A stretch of 64,000 bases of DNA from Thalassotalea crassostreae (GTDB taxonomy: Bacteria; Pseudomonadota; Gammaproteobacteria; Enterobacterales; Alteromonadaceae): positions 124,001-188,000 of the forward strand of contig NZ_CP017689.1 of assembly GCF_001831495.1 (NCBI RefSeq), in the 5' to 3' direction. This document shows positions 1 through 11,646 of the stretch, piece by piece. Numbering within the stretch: the first letter of the stretch is position 1; every line of letters starts with the position of its first letter. The notes below the pieces were generated by a model. That model was not told where the DNA came from and ran no database searches. It saw nothing but the letters and a program-made list of their open reading frames with translations. The position numbers and the translations under genes are program-made.

Positions 1-2
1 AA

Positions 3-863
3 ATTACTGACGATATCGGTTATATCACCAGTCAATTAATGGGATCAGGACAATTATTTGCTAAATGGCGCGATGAAAATATAACTACCGCTAAAGTCAT
101 TGAGCAATTATCTAATTATCAGCAGTTTTTAATGCGCACAGCGTCATTAATTGAAAAACCAAATTTTTATGATTTACCTGAATTTGAACTAAATTTACCG
201 TTGTTAGGTATAAAAATAAAAGAGTCAACAATGTTACCGATTGTGTTTCTCTTCATTGTCATTTTACTCGCTGGATGTGCATTTTTAGGTTGGCGACTTA
301 TGGTCTTGGTAAATCGCAGTTTTATACATGGTGCAGATCATGCATTGCTTGAAGTAGAGAAAGAGCAGGCAGCAGAATTGGCCATTCAAAATGCCAAGGT
401 TAAACATAGAGAGCAACTCAAGTCGATCATCGATGAGCCGACAAACAAAGAGCTTCGTAGTGAAGAACAGAACAGAATTAAAAATATAGAAGCTGAAACT
501 GATGCCGTTCATTCGCCGAGTTTTTACCAAATAAACAATTTGGTTATGGATCTGGATAAATTTAATCAATACCATGGCTCTGCTGAAATGGCTGTGTTCA
601 TGCTTGATGACTATATGCAACGTAATAAGCAGAACTTTCAAAAGCTTAAAGACGCATTAGCTAATGAGCAACTGGGTAGAGTTGAAGAAATAAATGCTGC
701 GATATTCAAAACTGCTAAGATCCTATCTGCACCTCGCTTGATTAAAGTGTGTGAGCAGCTTGAAGGTGTCTGCGAACAGCAAGATATCCATAAAGCCGTG
801 CCGCTTTTAGCCGAGATGAATGAGGCTATCATCGAAATAAATAAGTTTATAGCCGAAGCGTAA
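3..863 (+). CDS. Membrane protein with C-terminal Hpt-like helical domain (5' partial)
   Basis: The reading frame is open to the left edge, so the start codon lies outside the window; an internal ATG at 39 is probably not the start. What is visible is an extracytoplasmic helical stretch, one membrane segment (around nt 225-315), a charged coiled-coil-like region, and a C-terminal helical domain of about 95 residues. The last domain looks like a degenerate histidine phosphotransfer bundle, but the usual phospho-histidine (HTLKG-type motif) is absent, with AAIFKTAKIL in that place. This may be the end of a sensor or chemoreceptor-like protein. The family was not recognised with certainty. It is convergent with rho. 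Confidence 0.55.
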   Translation: MTDDIGYITSQLMGSGQLFAKWRDENITTAKVIEQLSNYQQFLMRTASLIEKPNFYDLPEFELNLPLLGIKIKESTMLPIVFLFIVILLAGCAFLGWRLMVLVNRSFIHGADHALLEVEKEQAAELAIQNAKVKHREQLKSIIDEPTNKELRSEEQNRIKNIEAETDAVHSPSFYQINNLVMDLDKFNQYHGSAEMAVFMLDDYMQRNKQNFQKLKDALANEQLGRVEEINAAIFKTAKILSAPRLIKVCEQLEGVCEQQDIHKAVPLLAEMNEAIIEINKFIAEA

Positions 864-1018
864 CGTTTAGATTCCAACCTTTAACTAATTGTAAAATCAG
901 TGTTGAAGGAGCGATGTAAAAGCAATTTACTCTAGAGTCATAAAACTTTGGTCAGCCTATTTCAAACTGAAAATTTTTTGTCATCATATTCAGCGCAAAT
1001 AATTTTCATTTAGGCATA

Positions 1019-1046
1019 AAAAAGCTCGGTATTTACCGAGCTTTTT
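1019..1046 (-). terminator. Intrinsic terminator of rho
   Basis: A perfect 12-bp inverted repeat, AAAAAGCTCGGT / ACCGAGCTTTTT, with a 4-nt loop lies 15 nt past the rho stop codon. A-tracts and T-tracts flank both sides, so it can also end transcription of the plus-strand gene that stops at 863. Confidence 0.85.
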
Positions 1047-1061
1047 AGTATTCGTAGTTTA

Positions 1062-2321
1062 CTACTTACGCTTCATAGCGTCGAAGAATTCATCATTCGT
1101 TTTCGTCATTGCTAACTTATCGATAAGGAATTCCATTGCATCAATTTCACCCATCTCATGAACGATTTTACGTAATACCCACTGTCTTTGCAGTTCAGCT
1201 GGTTTAGTAAGAAGTTCTTCACGACGAGTACCACTGCGGTTGAAGTGAATAGCAGGGAATACACGTTTCTCAGCAATTTTGCGTGAAAGGTGTAATTCCA
1301 TATTACCGGTACCTTTAAATTCTTCGTAGATTACTTCGTCCATCTTAGAACCCGTATCTACTAGCGCGGTAGCGATAATTGTTAAGCTACCACCTTCTTC
1401 AATGTTACGAGCAGCACCAAAGAAACGTTTTGGACGATGCAATGCATTGGCATCAACACCACCAGTTAATATTTTACCCGATGAAGGAATCACTGTGTTG
1501 TATGCTCGAGCTAAACGAGTAATCGAGTCGAGTAAGATAACCACGTCTTTTTTATGCTCAGTTAAGCGTTTTGCTTTTTCGATAACCATTTCTGCCACTT
1601 GAACGTGGCGACTTGCTGGTTCATCAAACGTTGAGGCAACCACTTCACCTTTAACAAGGCGTTGCATCTCGGTAACTTCCTCAGGACGTTCATCGATAAG
1701 TAATACCATCAGCTCACAATCAGGGTGATTATGGGCAATACTTTGAGCGATGTTTTGAAGTAATAATGTTTTACCTGCTTTAGGTGGAGCAACGATAAGA
1801 CCTCGTTGACCTTTACCAATTGGAGATGCTAAATCGAGAACTCGAGCAGTAATGTCTTCAGTACTTCCGTTACCACGTTCCATGGTTAAGCGTTCGTTTG
1901 GATGAACAGGAGTTAAGTTTTCGAATAAAATCTTGTTGCGAGAGTTCTCTGGGCGATCAAAGTTAACTTCATTAACCTTTAATAGAGCAAAATAACGTTC
2001 ACCGTCTTTTGGTGGGCGAATCTTACCAAATACCGTATCACCTGTGCGTAAACTAAAGCGTCTAATTTGACTCGGAGAAACATAAATATCATCTGGACCA
2101 GCCAAGAATGAAGAATCTGCGCTTCGTAGGAAACCAAAACCATCTTGAAGTATTTCAAGTACACCACCACCGAAAATATCTTCACCGCCCTTGGCATGGG
2201 CTTTTAATATGGCGAATATTACGTCTTGTTTACGGTTGCGAGCCAAATGGTCAAGCTTCATCGATTCGGCTAGTTTTAACAGTTCACCGATAGATTTATC
2301 TTTGAGTTCGATTAGATTCAT
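1062..2321 (-). CDS. rho: Transcription termination factor Rho
   Basis: Rho is a hexameric RNA-dependent ATPase and translocase that terminates transcription. The 419-residue length equals that of E. coli Rho. The N-terminal helical and cold-shock-like RNA-binding domain (about residues 1-125, with GFGFLRS) is followed by the RecA-like motor. Walker A is PPKAGKT (about residues 179-185), Walker B is VVILLDSI, and the Q-loop contains [15 protein letters not shown]. It stands alone between its terminator and trxA, in the trxA-rho neighbourhood seen in many gammaproteobacteria. About 180 nt lie between the trxA-side terminator and the start, enough for a leader; Rho autoregulates in E. coli through such a leader, but no specific signal was identified here. 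Confidence 0.98.
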   Translation of the reverse strand: MNLIELKDKSIGELLKLAESMKLDHLARNRKQDVIFAILKAHAKGGEDIFGGGVLEILQDGFGFLRSADSSFLAGPDDIYVSPSQIRRFSLRTGDTVFGKIRPPKDGERYFALLKVNEVNFDRPENSRNKILFENLTPVHPNERLTMERGNGSTEDITARVLDLASPIGKGQRGLIVAPPKAGKTLLLQNIAQSIAHNHPDCELMVLLIDERPEEVTEMQRLVKGEVVASTFDEPASRHVQVAEMVIEKAKRLTEHKKDVVILLDSITRLARAYNTVIPSSGKILTGGVDANALHRPKRFFGAARNIEEGGSLTIIATALVDTGSKMDEVIYEEFKGTGNMELHLSRKIAEKRVFPAIHFNRSGTRREELLTKPAELQRQWVLRKIVHEMGEIDAMEFLIDKLAMTKTNDEFFDAMKRK

Positions 2322-2500
2322 ATTGAGAGGTCTTGTGCTATTTATATTATTGCTTAGTTATAGTGTCTGATACCGGTATTGTGCCGCAACAGAACGAAAA
2401 GAATTTGAATAAGGTATGTATGATTGTTTAAGTTAGCATTAAAATCGCAAATGGTAAAGTTAGCAGCGAAATTAGATGCTATTACAGGAGTTTTATATGA

Positions 2501-2526
2501 AAAAGGCTAACCAATGTTAGCCTTTT
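2501..2526 (-). terminator. Intrinsic terminator of trxA
   Basis: A perfect 10-bp stem, AAAAGGCTAA / TTAGCCTTTT, with a 6-nt loop lies just past the trxA stop. On the minus strand the stem ends in a T-run. It separates trxA from rho, so rho needs its own promoter or read-through. Confidence 0.8.
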
Positions 2527-2535
2527 CAATAATTA

Positions 2536-2862
<327 letters not shown>

Positions 2863-3044
2863 TTTTTTCTCCGTTAATTGGCATTTTGCCGATAAGTTGC
2901 AATTTTTAATCGATCTACGTTGGTTTTGCAAGTGCGAAATTAGCTATATTTAATAACTTATTTAAATATAAGTAAATTATTCGCAATTATATTTTGGGTT
3001 AAACGAGATAATACTTAATCGATTAGGCATTAGGTGTTATTCTA

Positions 3045-4343
3045 ATGGCTATGAAAAAAACACATTTAACCGAAACAAAATTTTCTGACCTAGGGCTATC
3101 ACCAAAAGTGGTTGCCGGTTTAGAAAACATGGGCTTTCACCATTGTACGTCAATCCAAGCTAAATCATTACCTATTTTATTAGGCGGTAAAGATATTGCT
3201 GGGCAAGCGCAAACCGGTGAAGGCAAAACTATCGCTTTTCTAGCCGCAACATTTGATTTGTTGTTGCGAAAACCAACACCAGAAGGCTCTGAAAAAGAGC
3301 GCAAACAACCAAGAGCTATTATTATGGCGCCGACTCGTGAGTTGGCGATTCAAATCCATAACGATGCGAAAGAAATGGCTGCAAGTACTGGCTTACGTCT
3401 TGGTGTTGTATATGGGGGCGAAGGTTATGAAAGTCAACGCCAAACCCTAGAAAATGGTGTAGATATTTTAATTGGCACCTGTGGCCGTTTAATTGACTAC
3501 CTTAAACAGGGCGTTTACAACCTAAATAATATTGATGCTGTGGTTCTAGATGAAGCCGATCGCATGTTCGATTTAGGTTTTATTAAAGATATTCGTTATA
3601 TGTTCCGTCGCATGCCAGCGGCAAATGAACGTTTAAATATGCTTTATTCAGCAACATTATCATTCCGCGTCAAAGAATTAGCTTTTGAACATATGAATGA
3701 TCCGGTAAGTGTTGAAGTGGCGCCAGAGCAAAAGACTAATGTTCGCATCAGTGAAGAATTGTTTTATCCATCGAATGTGGAAAAAATGAATTTGCTGCAA
3801 ACCATTATTGAAGAAGAATGGCCTGATAAAGCCATTATCTTTGCCAACACCAAACATGTTTGTGAACGTGTTTATGCGCATCTGCAAGCAGATAAACATC
3901 GTGTTGGTTTATTAACCGGCGATGTACCACAAAATAAACGAATCAAAATACTAGATTCATTTACTCAAGGTCATTTAGATTTTTTAGTGGCAACCGATGT
4001 TGCGGCTCGTGGTCTACATATTCCAGCAGTTACTCATGTATTTAACTATGATTTACCTGATGATTGTGAAGATTACGTACATCGTATTGGCCGTACTGGA
4101 CGTGCTGGTGCGTCGGGACATGCTATCAGTTTCGCTTGTGAAGATTACGCGATGAACTTACCGCCTATCGAAGAATATATTGAGCATAGCTTACCAGTGA
4201 GTAAATATGATTCGGACGCGTTGATAACAGATTTCCCTAAGCCGAAACCGAAACCGCGTCGTCATAATTCGAATAATCGTGGTGGCCAAGGTGGTCGTCG
4301 CAACGATAATTACAATAAACAGAGATCACATCACAAACGATAG
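3045..4343 (+). CDS. rhlB: DEAD-box ATP-dependent RNA helicase RhlB
   Basis: RhlB unwinds RNA in the RNA degradosome in enterobacteria. The 432-residue protein begins like E. coli RhlB ([12 protein letters not shown]). It has the Q motif (TSIQAKSLP), motif [19 protein letters not shown] (in [11 protein letters not shown]), SAT, and the C-terminal motif [10 protein letters not shown]. The tail is basic and rich in Arg, Gly and Asn (about residues 395-432), a typical RNA-binding extension. Motif I has Glu where E. coli RhlB has Thr, a tolerated position. The gppA start follows ten bases after the stop, so the two are probably co-transcribed, as in E. coli. Confidence 0.96.
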   Translation: MAMKKTHLTETKFSDLGLSPKVVAGLENMGFHHCTSIQAKSLPILLGGKDIAGQAQTGEGKTIAFLAATFDLLLRKPTPEGSEKERKQPRAIIMAPTRELAIQIHNDAKEMAASTGLRLGVVYGGEGYESQRQTLENGVDILIGTCGRLIDYLKQGVYNLNNIDAVVLDEADRMFDLGFIKDIRYMFRRMPAANERLNMLYSATLSFRVKELAFEHMNDPVSVEVAPEQKTNVRISEELFYPSNVEKMNLLQTIIEEEWPDKAIIFANTKHVCERVYAHLQADKHRVGLLTGDVPQNKRIKILDSFTQGHLDFLVATDVAARGLHIPAVTHVFNYDLPDDCEDYVHRIGRTGRAGASGHAISFACEDYAMNLPPIEEYIEHSLPVSKYDSDALITDFPKPKPKPRRHNSNNRGGQGGRRNDNYNKQRSHHKR

Positions 4344-4352
4344 GAATGTTTA

Positions 4353-5864
4353 ATGAGTGCAAGTAAACCTTCTTGCTCGCAACCTTTATACGCAGTCATT
4401 GATTTAGGTTCGAACTCTTTTCACATGTTAATCACTCGCCTGGTCGCTGATAGCGTCCAGGTGGTTGATAAAGTTAAACGCAAAGTACGTTTGGCGTCTG
4501 GCTTAGATAAAGACAACAATCTCGATGACAAGTCGATGGCACGAGGTTGGGAGTGTTTAAGCTTTTTTGCTGAGCGTTTACAAGATATTCCTGCTCAAAA
4601 CATTAAAATCGTTGCCACTGCAACATTACGCCTCGCTCAAAATGCTGATCAATTTATTGGTCGTGCAGAAAAAATTCTCCAACATAAAATTAATTTAATT
4701 TCAGGTATTGAAGAAGCCCACAATATTTATCTCGGTGTTGCTCATACTACCTGTAGCGCAGACAATCGCTTAGTTATTGATATTGGTGGTGCCAGCACAG
4801 AGCTGATCGTCGGCAGTGGTTTTAACGCCAAAGAAGTGTGCTCTTTGGATATGGGGTGTGTGACCTTTAATAGCCAGTTTTTTACTGAGGGTAAATTTAC
4901 CCAAGCTGCATTTGATCGTGCCGTTGCTGCGGCAACGACAATTTTATCGGATAAGGTTGAGTCATATAAAGCTATCGGTTGGGATGTTGCTTTAGGCGTT
5001 TCAGGGACGCTACAAGCCATTGCTGAAGTATTAACAGCGCAAGGCAAGCTGCAAGTTATCGATTTAAAAAGCCTAAAGCTAATCGAGCAGCAAGTCATTG
5101 CTTGTGGAAGTGTCGATAAGCTAGAAAATGTTATTGGTTTAGAAACTGAACGAAGACCTGTTTTTGCTCCGGGTTTAGCAATTTTAACGGCGATTATGGT
5201 TAGTTTTGATGTCGATGAAATTCATCTTGCTGGCGGAGCGATTCGTGAAGGCGTGCTCTATGAGTTGTTGCCTAATATGCGTAACGTAAATATTCGCCAA
5301 AGAACATTAGCGGGTCTAATCGAACGCTATAGCATTGACGAGCGTCAAGCCTACCGAGTCGCCAATCTTGCCGATATTATGGTTCAACAACTTAAGTCTG
5401 ATTGGCAATTAACAGACGACTTAGCAGGTTTATTACAGTCTGCTTGCGCACTGCATGAAATCGGCTTGCTATTAGAATATAAAAATAATAAAAAGCATGC
5501 CGAGTACATCTTAGATAATACCGATTTAGCCGGCTTCTCAAATGTTGAACGAAAATTTTTAATAGCTTTAGTTTCAAACTATAAAACCGAATTTAATTTA
5601 ACCAGCTTAGCTAAACAAACTTACACCGAACGCAAACAAGCGATTCATCTAATTGTAATACTACGTTTAGCTGTAATTCTCTCAAAACGACGCCAAGACG
5701 ATGTCATGTCAGCATTTAAATTAACGGTTTCAGCGACTAATTTAACCTTGTCGCTACCGCCGCTATTCATTAAAATGCATCCGTTAATAACGGCAGAGTT
5801 AAAACAAGAAGTTCAATTTTTGCAAGAGCTTGAAGTTAACCTTCTAATTAGTACGTTAACTTAA
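4353..5864 (+). CDS. gppA: Guanosine pentaphosphatase / exopolyphosphatase
   Basis: This Ppx/GppA-family enzyme hydrolyses pppGpp to ppGpp and can degrade polyphosphate. At 503 residues it is close to E. coli GppA (494). The N-terminal actin-like phosphatase fold has YAVIDLGSNSFH at the phosphate-binding loop and VIDIGGASTELIVG in the second loop. The C-terminal helical HD-type region includes SACALHEIG. The rhlB stop codon overlaps its Shine-Dalgarno AGG. The GppA name is favoured over Ppx by the rhlB linkage. It works on the same nucleotide pool as SpoT, encoded at 18104-20224. Confidence 0.92.
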   Translation: MSASKPSCSQPLYAVIDLGSNSFHMLITRLVADSVQVVDKVKRKVRLASGLDKDNNLDDKSMARGWECLSFFAERLQDIPAQNIKIVATATLRLAQNADQFIGRAEKILQHKINLISGIEEAHNIYLGVAHTTCSADNRLVIDIGGASTELIVGSGFNAKEVCSLDMGCVTFNSQFFTEGKFTQAAFDRAVAAATTILSDKVESYKAIGWDVALGVSGTLQAIAEVLTAQGKLQVIDLKSLKLIEQQVIACGSVDKLENVIGLETERRPVFAPGLAILTAIMVSFDVDEIHLAGGAIREGVLYELLPNMRNVNIRQRTLAGLIERYSIDERQAYRVANLADIMVQQLKSDWQLTDDLAGLLQSACALHEIGLLLEYKNNKKHAEYILDNTDLAGFSNVERKFLIALVSNYKTEFNLTSLAKQTYTERKQAIHLIVILRLAVILSKRRQDDVMSAFKLTVSATNLTLSLPPLFIKMHPLITAELKQEVQFLQELEVNLLISTLT

Positions 5865-5875
5865 CGGATAATAAT

Positions 5876-6721
5876 CTACACCTGCTTTTTGCTTGCCCAA
5901 ACACATGCCACGACGACCAGTAAGGCACCGCTAAATGAGATAGTGGACATCACTTCATTTAATAGTACTGTGGCTGCAAAAACACCGTATACAGGCTCTA
6001 GTAAAAGACTCATGCTTACCACGACCGCTGATATCGTTTTCAATGAATGCAATAACAGTATATGAGCCAATGCGGTAAATACTACTCCGAGTAATGCCAA
6101 GGTAATGAATTGCTCGGTATTTGGTATAATTGCAAGCACTATGACAAATGGCAGTAGCAATATACTTGCGAATAAATTTTGATAAAAAGCGATGGTCAGT
6201 GCTGGCGTACAACAGAGTTGTTTTTTGTTATAAAGCGTTAAGACTGCAAAACTTAATGCGCTTAAAGTACCAATGAAAAAAGCGTTTAAGTTTACATTAG
6301 TCACATCGGGAGAAAGGAAAACTGCGACGCCGATGGTGCAAAGTGTTAATTGCATTAGCGTTGTTCTATCCAACGATGTGCGACCTACAACGGCATCAAT
6401 TATAACTACCCATATTGGGTACGTCGCAAAGGCCAATAGACCGAGAGTTACGGTACTTAACTGAATGCTATAAAAAAAGCTCCACCAATGAAACGCGAGC
6501 AGAGCACCATTGAACAATAGCTTAACTAATAATGGTTTAGCGACTCTTAAAGAATGCTTGATCAATAAGCAAAAAATTAAGATTGATATAACTGCAAAAA
6601 TGGTACGGCCAAAAACAATGATTGTTGCAGGCAAGGACAACCATTTGGCAAATAGGGCGCAAAGGGCAAATAAAACAATTGCCCCGTGCAATGCCAGTAA
6701 ATTAGAGTGTTTTGTTAGCAA
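5876..6721 (-). CDS. EamA-family (drug/metabolite) transporter
   Basis: This 281-residue inner-membrane protein has about ten hydrophobic segments arranged as two similar halves, the EamA/DMT pattern. Conserved features include FAKWLSLPATIIVFGRTIFA near the start of the first half and SMSLLLEPVYGVFAA near the end of the second. The substrate cannot be inferred. The start is a TTG at 6721, six bases after the hemB stop; no good Shine-Dalgarno is visible, so translation may be coupled to hemB. It ends 11 nt from the convergent gppA. Confidence 0.85.
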   Translation of the reverse strand: MLTKHSNLLALHGAIVLFALCALFAKWLSLPATIIVFGRTIFAVISILIFCLLIKHSLRVAKPLLVKLLFNGALLAFHWWSFFYSIQLSTVTLGLLAFATYPIWVVIIDAVVGRTSLDRTTLMQLTLCTIGVAVFLSPDVTNVNLNAFFIGTLSALSFAVLTLYNKKQLCCTPALTIAFYQNLFASILLLPFVIVLAIIPNTEQFITLALLGVVFTALAHILLLHSLKTISAVVVSMSLLLEPVYGVFAATVLLNEVMSTISFSGALLVVVACVWASKKQV

Positions 6722-6727
6722 AGATAG

Positions 6728-8547
<1,820 letters not shown>

Positions 8548-9084
8548 TTATTTTATGCGTTTTACTTTTACTGTGCGATTTTGGTTTTCCACCGATAAAA
8601 TAAAGGAATTAAAAACTCCGCGGCTAATTTTTACTTTCTGACCAACTTTGAACTTCATTCTTTCTGAAGACAGAGTTGTCCATATTTGGCCATTTTCGAA
8701 TTTAATAGTCCACTTACCATGCTTAGATAATTTCGAACTCTTGATGATTAAGTGTGTCTCTTCAATAGTTTTGACTTTTTTCTGTTTTAAACCAAAGTTA
8801 GCTTCTACCTGTTGAACTTGCTCTTCTTCGCTTTTCTCTTTTACTGTCGGTAGTACCGGTTGATTGATTATCTCATCTTCTACTGGCGCAGATGATAAAA
8901 TTAGAGGTTTAACCTCTGAAGTTCTTTCTTTGTTAGTATCAGTTTCAACTATGGCTTTAGCCATGTCGTCATAACAACTTAAGCGTTGTTTATCTTCATC
9001 AATCGCAGCACATTCTTGGATAGTGGTTGCAAAAGCATGAGTTGAAAAAAAGCTAACTAATAATAATGCGATTAATTTATTCAT
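8548..9084 (-). CDS. Small secreted protein of unknown function between tatC and tatD
   Basis: I do not recognise a named family. The ATG at 9084 gives 178 residues with a clear signal peptide ([19 protein letters not shown]). The mature N terminus holds [19 protein letters not shown], a two-cysteine motif common to several small exported proteins. An acidic, Glu-rich middle follows, then a C-terminal basic domain (about residues 110-178) with predicted beta strands ([26 protein letters not shown]). The start lies inside the last codons of tatC (8-nt overlap), indicating translational coupling. E. coli has no gene here. An upstream in-frame start at 9129 would add 15 Lys-rich residues. Confidence 0.7.
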   Translation of the reverse strand: MNKLIALLLVSFFSTHAFATTIQECAAIDEDKQRLSCYDDMAKAIVETDTNKERTSEVKPLILSSAPVEDEIINQPVLPTVKEKSEEEQVQQVEANFGLKQKKVKTIEETHLIIKSSKLSKHGKWTIKFENGQIWTTLSSERMKFKVGQKVKISRGVFNSFILSVENQNRTVKVKRIK

Positions 9085-9844
9085 TTTCGATGCGCTCTTT
9101 TTCTTCTTTGATTTTCTTTGATTCAGCATTATAAAAAGATGCCAATATTACGCCAAGCTCAAACAGTATCCACATTGGGATCGCAAGTAAGGTTTGAGAA
9201 ATAACATCAGGTGGTGTTAGTAACATACCAATAACGAAGACGCCCACAATAACGTAAGGGCGCTTTTCTTTTAATTTTGCCGGTGTTGTGAATCCAGTCC
9301 AACACATTAAGATGATTGCGATAGGGATCTCAAACGCAATGCCGAAGGCAAAAAATAACTTAAGTACAAAGTCTAAATAGCTCGAAATATCAGTGGCAAT
9401 TGTTACGCCTTCGGGCGCAAATTTACTAAAAAAGTCGAATGCTAATGGAAATACAACGAAATAAGCGAATGCAATTCCACCGTAAAATAATAATGTTGAA
9501 CCAGCCATAAGTGGTGCAACTAAACGTTTTTCGTTTTTATAAAGCCCAGGAGCGATAAAACGCCAAATCTGGAACAAAATAAATGGCATAGCCAAAAAGA
9601 TAGATACTACTAAGGTCAACTTAAATGGAGCAAAAAATGGTGATGCTACATCTGTAGCAATCATATTTGAACCATCAGGCATTACCGCAAGTAGCGGTTT
9701 TGCTAGATATTGGTATATGTCTTGAGCAAAATAAGCCAAGCTGATAAATATCAGTAATACACTCAAGACCATTGATAGTAATCGAGTTCTTAGCTCAAGA
9801 AGGTGTTCAAATAATGAAGAACCGGTAGAGTGATCACTTGTCAT
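9077..9844 (-). CDS. tatC: Sec-independent protein translocase subunit TatC
   Basis: TatC is the polytopic receptor that, with TatB, binds twin-arginine signal peptides. The 255-residue form begins [19 protein letters not shown] and shows six membrane segments. Family motifs seen are [49 protein letters not shown] and [18 protein letters not shown]. The ATG at 9844 has a GGA seven bases upstream; GTG 9859 and ATG 9856 are possible alternatives, adding four or five residues. All choices overlap the end of tatB. Two possible substrates are encoded in this window (37555-38850 and 46430-47092). Confidence 0.96.
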   Translation of the reverse strand: MTSDHSTGSSLFEHLLELRTRLLSMVLSVLLIFISLAYFAQDIYQYLAKPLLAVMPDGSNMIATDVASPFFAPFKLTLVVSIFLAMPFILFQIWRFIAPGLYKNEKRLVAPLMAGSTLLFYGGIAFAYFVVFPLAFDFFSKFAPEGVTIATDISSYLDFVLKLFFAFGIAFEIPIAIILMCWTGFTTPAKLKEKRPYVIVGVFVIGMLLTPPDVISQTLLAIPMWILFELGVILASFYNAESKKIKEEKERIENE

Positions 9845-10184
9845 GGTTTGATCCATCACTCGTTTCTGAACCTATAGTTGGCTGTTTGTCTTTGGCATAG
9901 GGACGATTAACAGAGTCGGCGGCAGCTTTTAAACTATCAACGGATTTTTGTAGGTCATCAGGCAAATTATCTAAACCTTGTTGCTCTGCTTTTTTCAGAT
10001 TGTTGTGCAATTCATGAATTCGCAACTCTTCTTTAAACTCGGTTTGCACGCTAGCACTAAATTGCTTTATATTGCGAAACCAACCGCCTACAGTTTTAAT
10101 CGCAGTTGGCAATCGCTCTGGACCTAGTACGACTAAACCAAGCACGCTGATTAGCGTTATTTCCCAGAAACCAATATCAAACAT
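9834..10184 (-). CDS. tatB: Sec-independent protein translocase subunit TatB
   Basis: This 116-residue single-span membrane protein belongs to the Tat substrate-binding complex. The N-terminal segment [20 protein letters not shown] is followed by GPERLP and an amphipathic helix. The TatB-type Glu in the membrane helix (FWEI) and the GPERLP hinge set it apart from TatA. The C-terminal tail is polar and poorly conserved. It starts three bases after the tatA stop and overlaps tatC. Confidence 0.95.
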   Translation of the reverse strand: MFDIGFWEITLISVLGLVVLGPERLPTAIKTVGGWFRNIKQFSASVQTEFKEELRIHELHNNLKKAEQQGLDNLPDDLQKSVDSLKAAADSVNRPYAKDKQPTIGSETSDGSNHDK

Positions 10185-10187
10185 CGT

Positions 10188-10424
10188 TTACGCCTGATCT
10201 TTTTCTTTTTCAGTTGAAGCAGACTTTTCAGCAGTTGCTTTGGCGTCTAATTTTTCAGTCTCGTCTGATTTTTTTTCGTCGTTGTTATCTTCACTTACCG
10301 CTTTTTTAAAGCCTTTAATTGCCGAACCTAAATCACCGCCTAGATTGCGTAATTTTTTTGTACCAAAAAGAAGTAGAACAATAACCAATATAATAATTAG
10401 TTGTGCAGGACTGATTCCAAACAT
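10188..10424 (-). CDS. tatA: Sec-independent protein translocase subunit TatA
   Basis: TatA oligomers form the translocation path. The 78-residue protein has a short N-terminal membrane helix ([20 protein letters not shown]), the hinge [13 protein letters not shown], an amphipathic helix with [12 protein letters not shown], and an acidic/lysine-rich tail. An AAGGA lies six bases before the ATG. It is the first gene of tatABC-secreted protein-tatD-hemB. In E. coli ubiB directly precedes tatA in the same direction; here an opposite-strand gene intervenes, so tatA must have its own promoter within 10425-10626. Confidence 0.95.
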   Translation of the reverse strand: MFGISPAQLIIILVIVLLLFGTKKLRNLGGDLGSAIKGFKKAVSEDNNDEKKSDETEKLDAKATAEKSASTEKEKDQA

Positions 10425-10626
10425 ATAAATATCCTTAGTAATTTAATGTTTTCCATTATAAGTATAGTGTCACCGTTTTTATAGCAATTTATTACTATCG
10501 AGAAAAGTAAAATTAACATTCTGATGATTTAATCGTAAATTTGGTCGTTTTCTTTATTTAATTAAGGATGACAAGGGGTTAGTTTCCACCTAAAGTTAAA
10601 ATAGTCACCTTAAGATATCTAAGGTT

Positions 10627-11640
10627 ATGATAACTTGTAGTTTTATCGGAGTATTCGCCTTGCGATTCATTCAATGGTTTATTTTTCTAATCATATACAT
10701 AGGTTCTGCCGTTGCTGAAGAGCAGCCAGAAGAAGCCTATATTGAGGATGTAAATGAAACTATTATTATTCACCCAAATCCAGAAGATGATTGGCTTTTC
10801 GGGTTTCATGATGTGATAAGTGATTCTGTATTTGGCACGGCAAAATGGTTTGATAGTTTTTTTGCTACCGAAGATGGTGAAGACCTCAGCCCTGAATCAT
10901 TAGCGAGAATACGTCTTGGTTGGGAGCCCAGAGCAAGAGATCTTGATGTGTTTAGTCAAAAGTTCAGAGTCCGAATTAAGTTGCCTTATTTAGCGGATAG
11001 AGCAGACTTAATGTTTAGTGATGAAGTCGATGACGATAACGTTGAACAACAATTTGATAATGATAAATCACTGACTAATGGTGAAGATGGGGATTCTTTT
11101 ACTGCCGCTATTCGATTTATTAATTTGGACCAAATTGAAGAGTACGTGGATAGCAGGATTGGTATTTCTGGCGGTGATATCTTTTCTAAGGTGAGAGTAA
11201 AACTTACGTCTGACGTCGGAACTAATCATCGAGTTAAATTTTATCCTTCGATATTTTACTACATTGATGATGGCTTTGGCTCTCGCGTACTTTTGGAATA
11301 CGATTACAATTACGCTGCAGATAAACAGTTTAAGACTAATATTAGTTGGCGTAACTCAGAGGCTTATACAGGACAACGCTGGCGCAGTGGCCTTTATCAT
11401 TTGCATCGCCTAGATAGGTTTCGGGCAACGTCTTTAGGGTTGGTGGTACGTGGCGAAAGCAAAGGAGAACGAGGCTTTCTTATCGACAGCTATACCTTAA
11501 GTTTTCGTTATCGAGTTAATGCCTATCGAAATTGGTTATTTTTTGAAGCTGAGCCATTTGTTGAATGGCCGGAAGAAGAAGATTATAAAGCTACGCCAGG
11601 TATTGCGCTGAGAGTCGAAGGCTACTTCCAACGCAATTAA
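10627..11640 (+). CDS. Putative outer-membrane beta-barrel protein
   Basis: This protein of about 337 residues has an N-terminal hydrophobic signal (RFIQWFIFLIIYIGSAVAEE), an acidic segment, and a long C-terminal half of alternating polar and hydrophobic strands rich in Tyr, Arg and Phe (for example FYPSIFYYIDDGFGSRVLLEY), ending near an aromatic residue (VEGYFQRN). This suggests a barrel. No family name is certain. The listed start is the ATG at 10627; a TTG at 10660 has GGAG eight bases upstream and gives a cleaner signal peptide, so it may be the true start. The gene sits between tatA and ubiB on the opposite strand and converges on ubiB with only six bases between stops. Confidence 0.75.
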   Translation: MITCSFIGVFALRFIQWFIFLIIYIGSAVAEEQPEEAYIEDVNETIIIHPNPEDDWLFGFHDVISDSVFGTAKWFDSFFATEDGEDLSPESLARIRLGWEPRARDLDVFSQKFRVRIKLPYLADRADLMFSDEVDDDNVEQQFDNDKSLTNGEDGDSFTAAIRFINLDQIEEYVDSRIGISGGDIFSKVRVKLTSDVGTNHRVKFYPSIFYYIDDGFGSRVLLEYDYNYAADKQFKTNISWRNSEAYTGQRWRSGLYHLHRLDRFRATSLGLVVRGESKGERGFLIDSYTLSFRYRVNAYRNWLFFEAEPFVEWPEEEDYKATPGIALRVEGYFQRN

Positions 11641-11646
11641 AACTTG

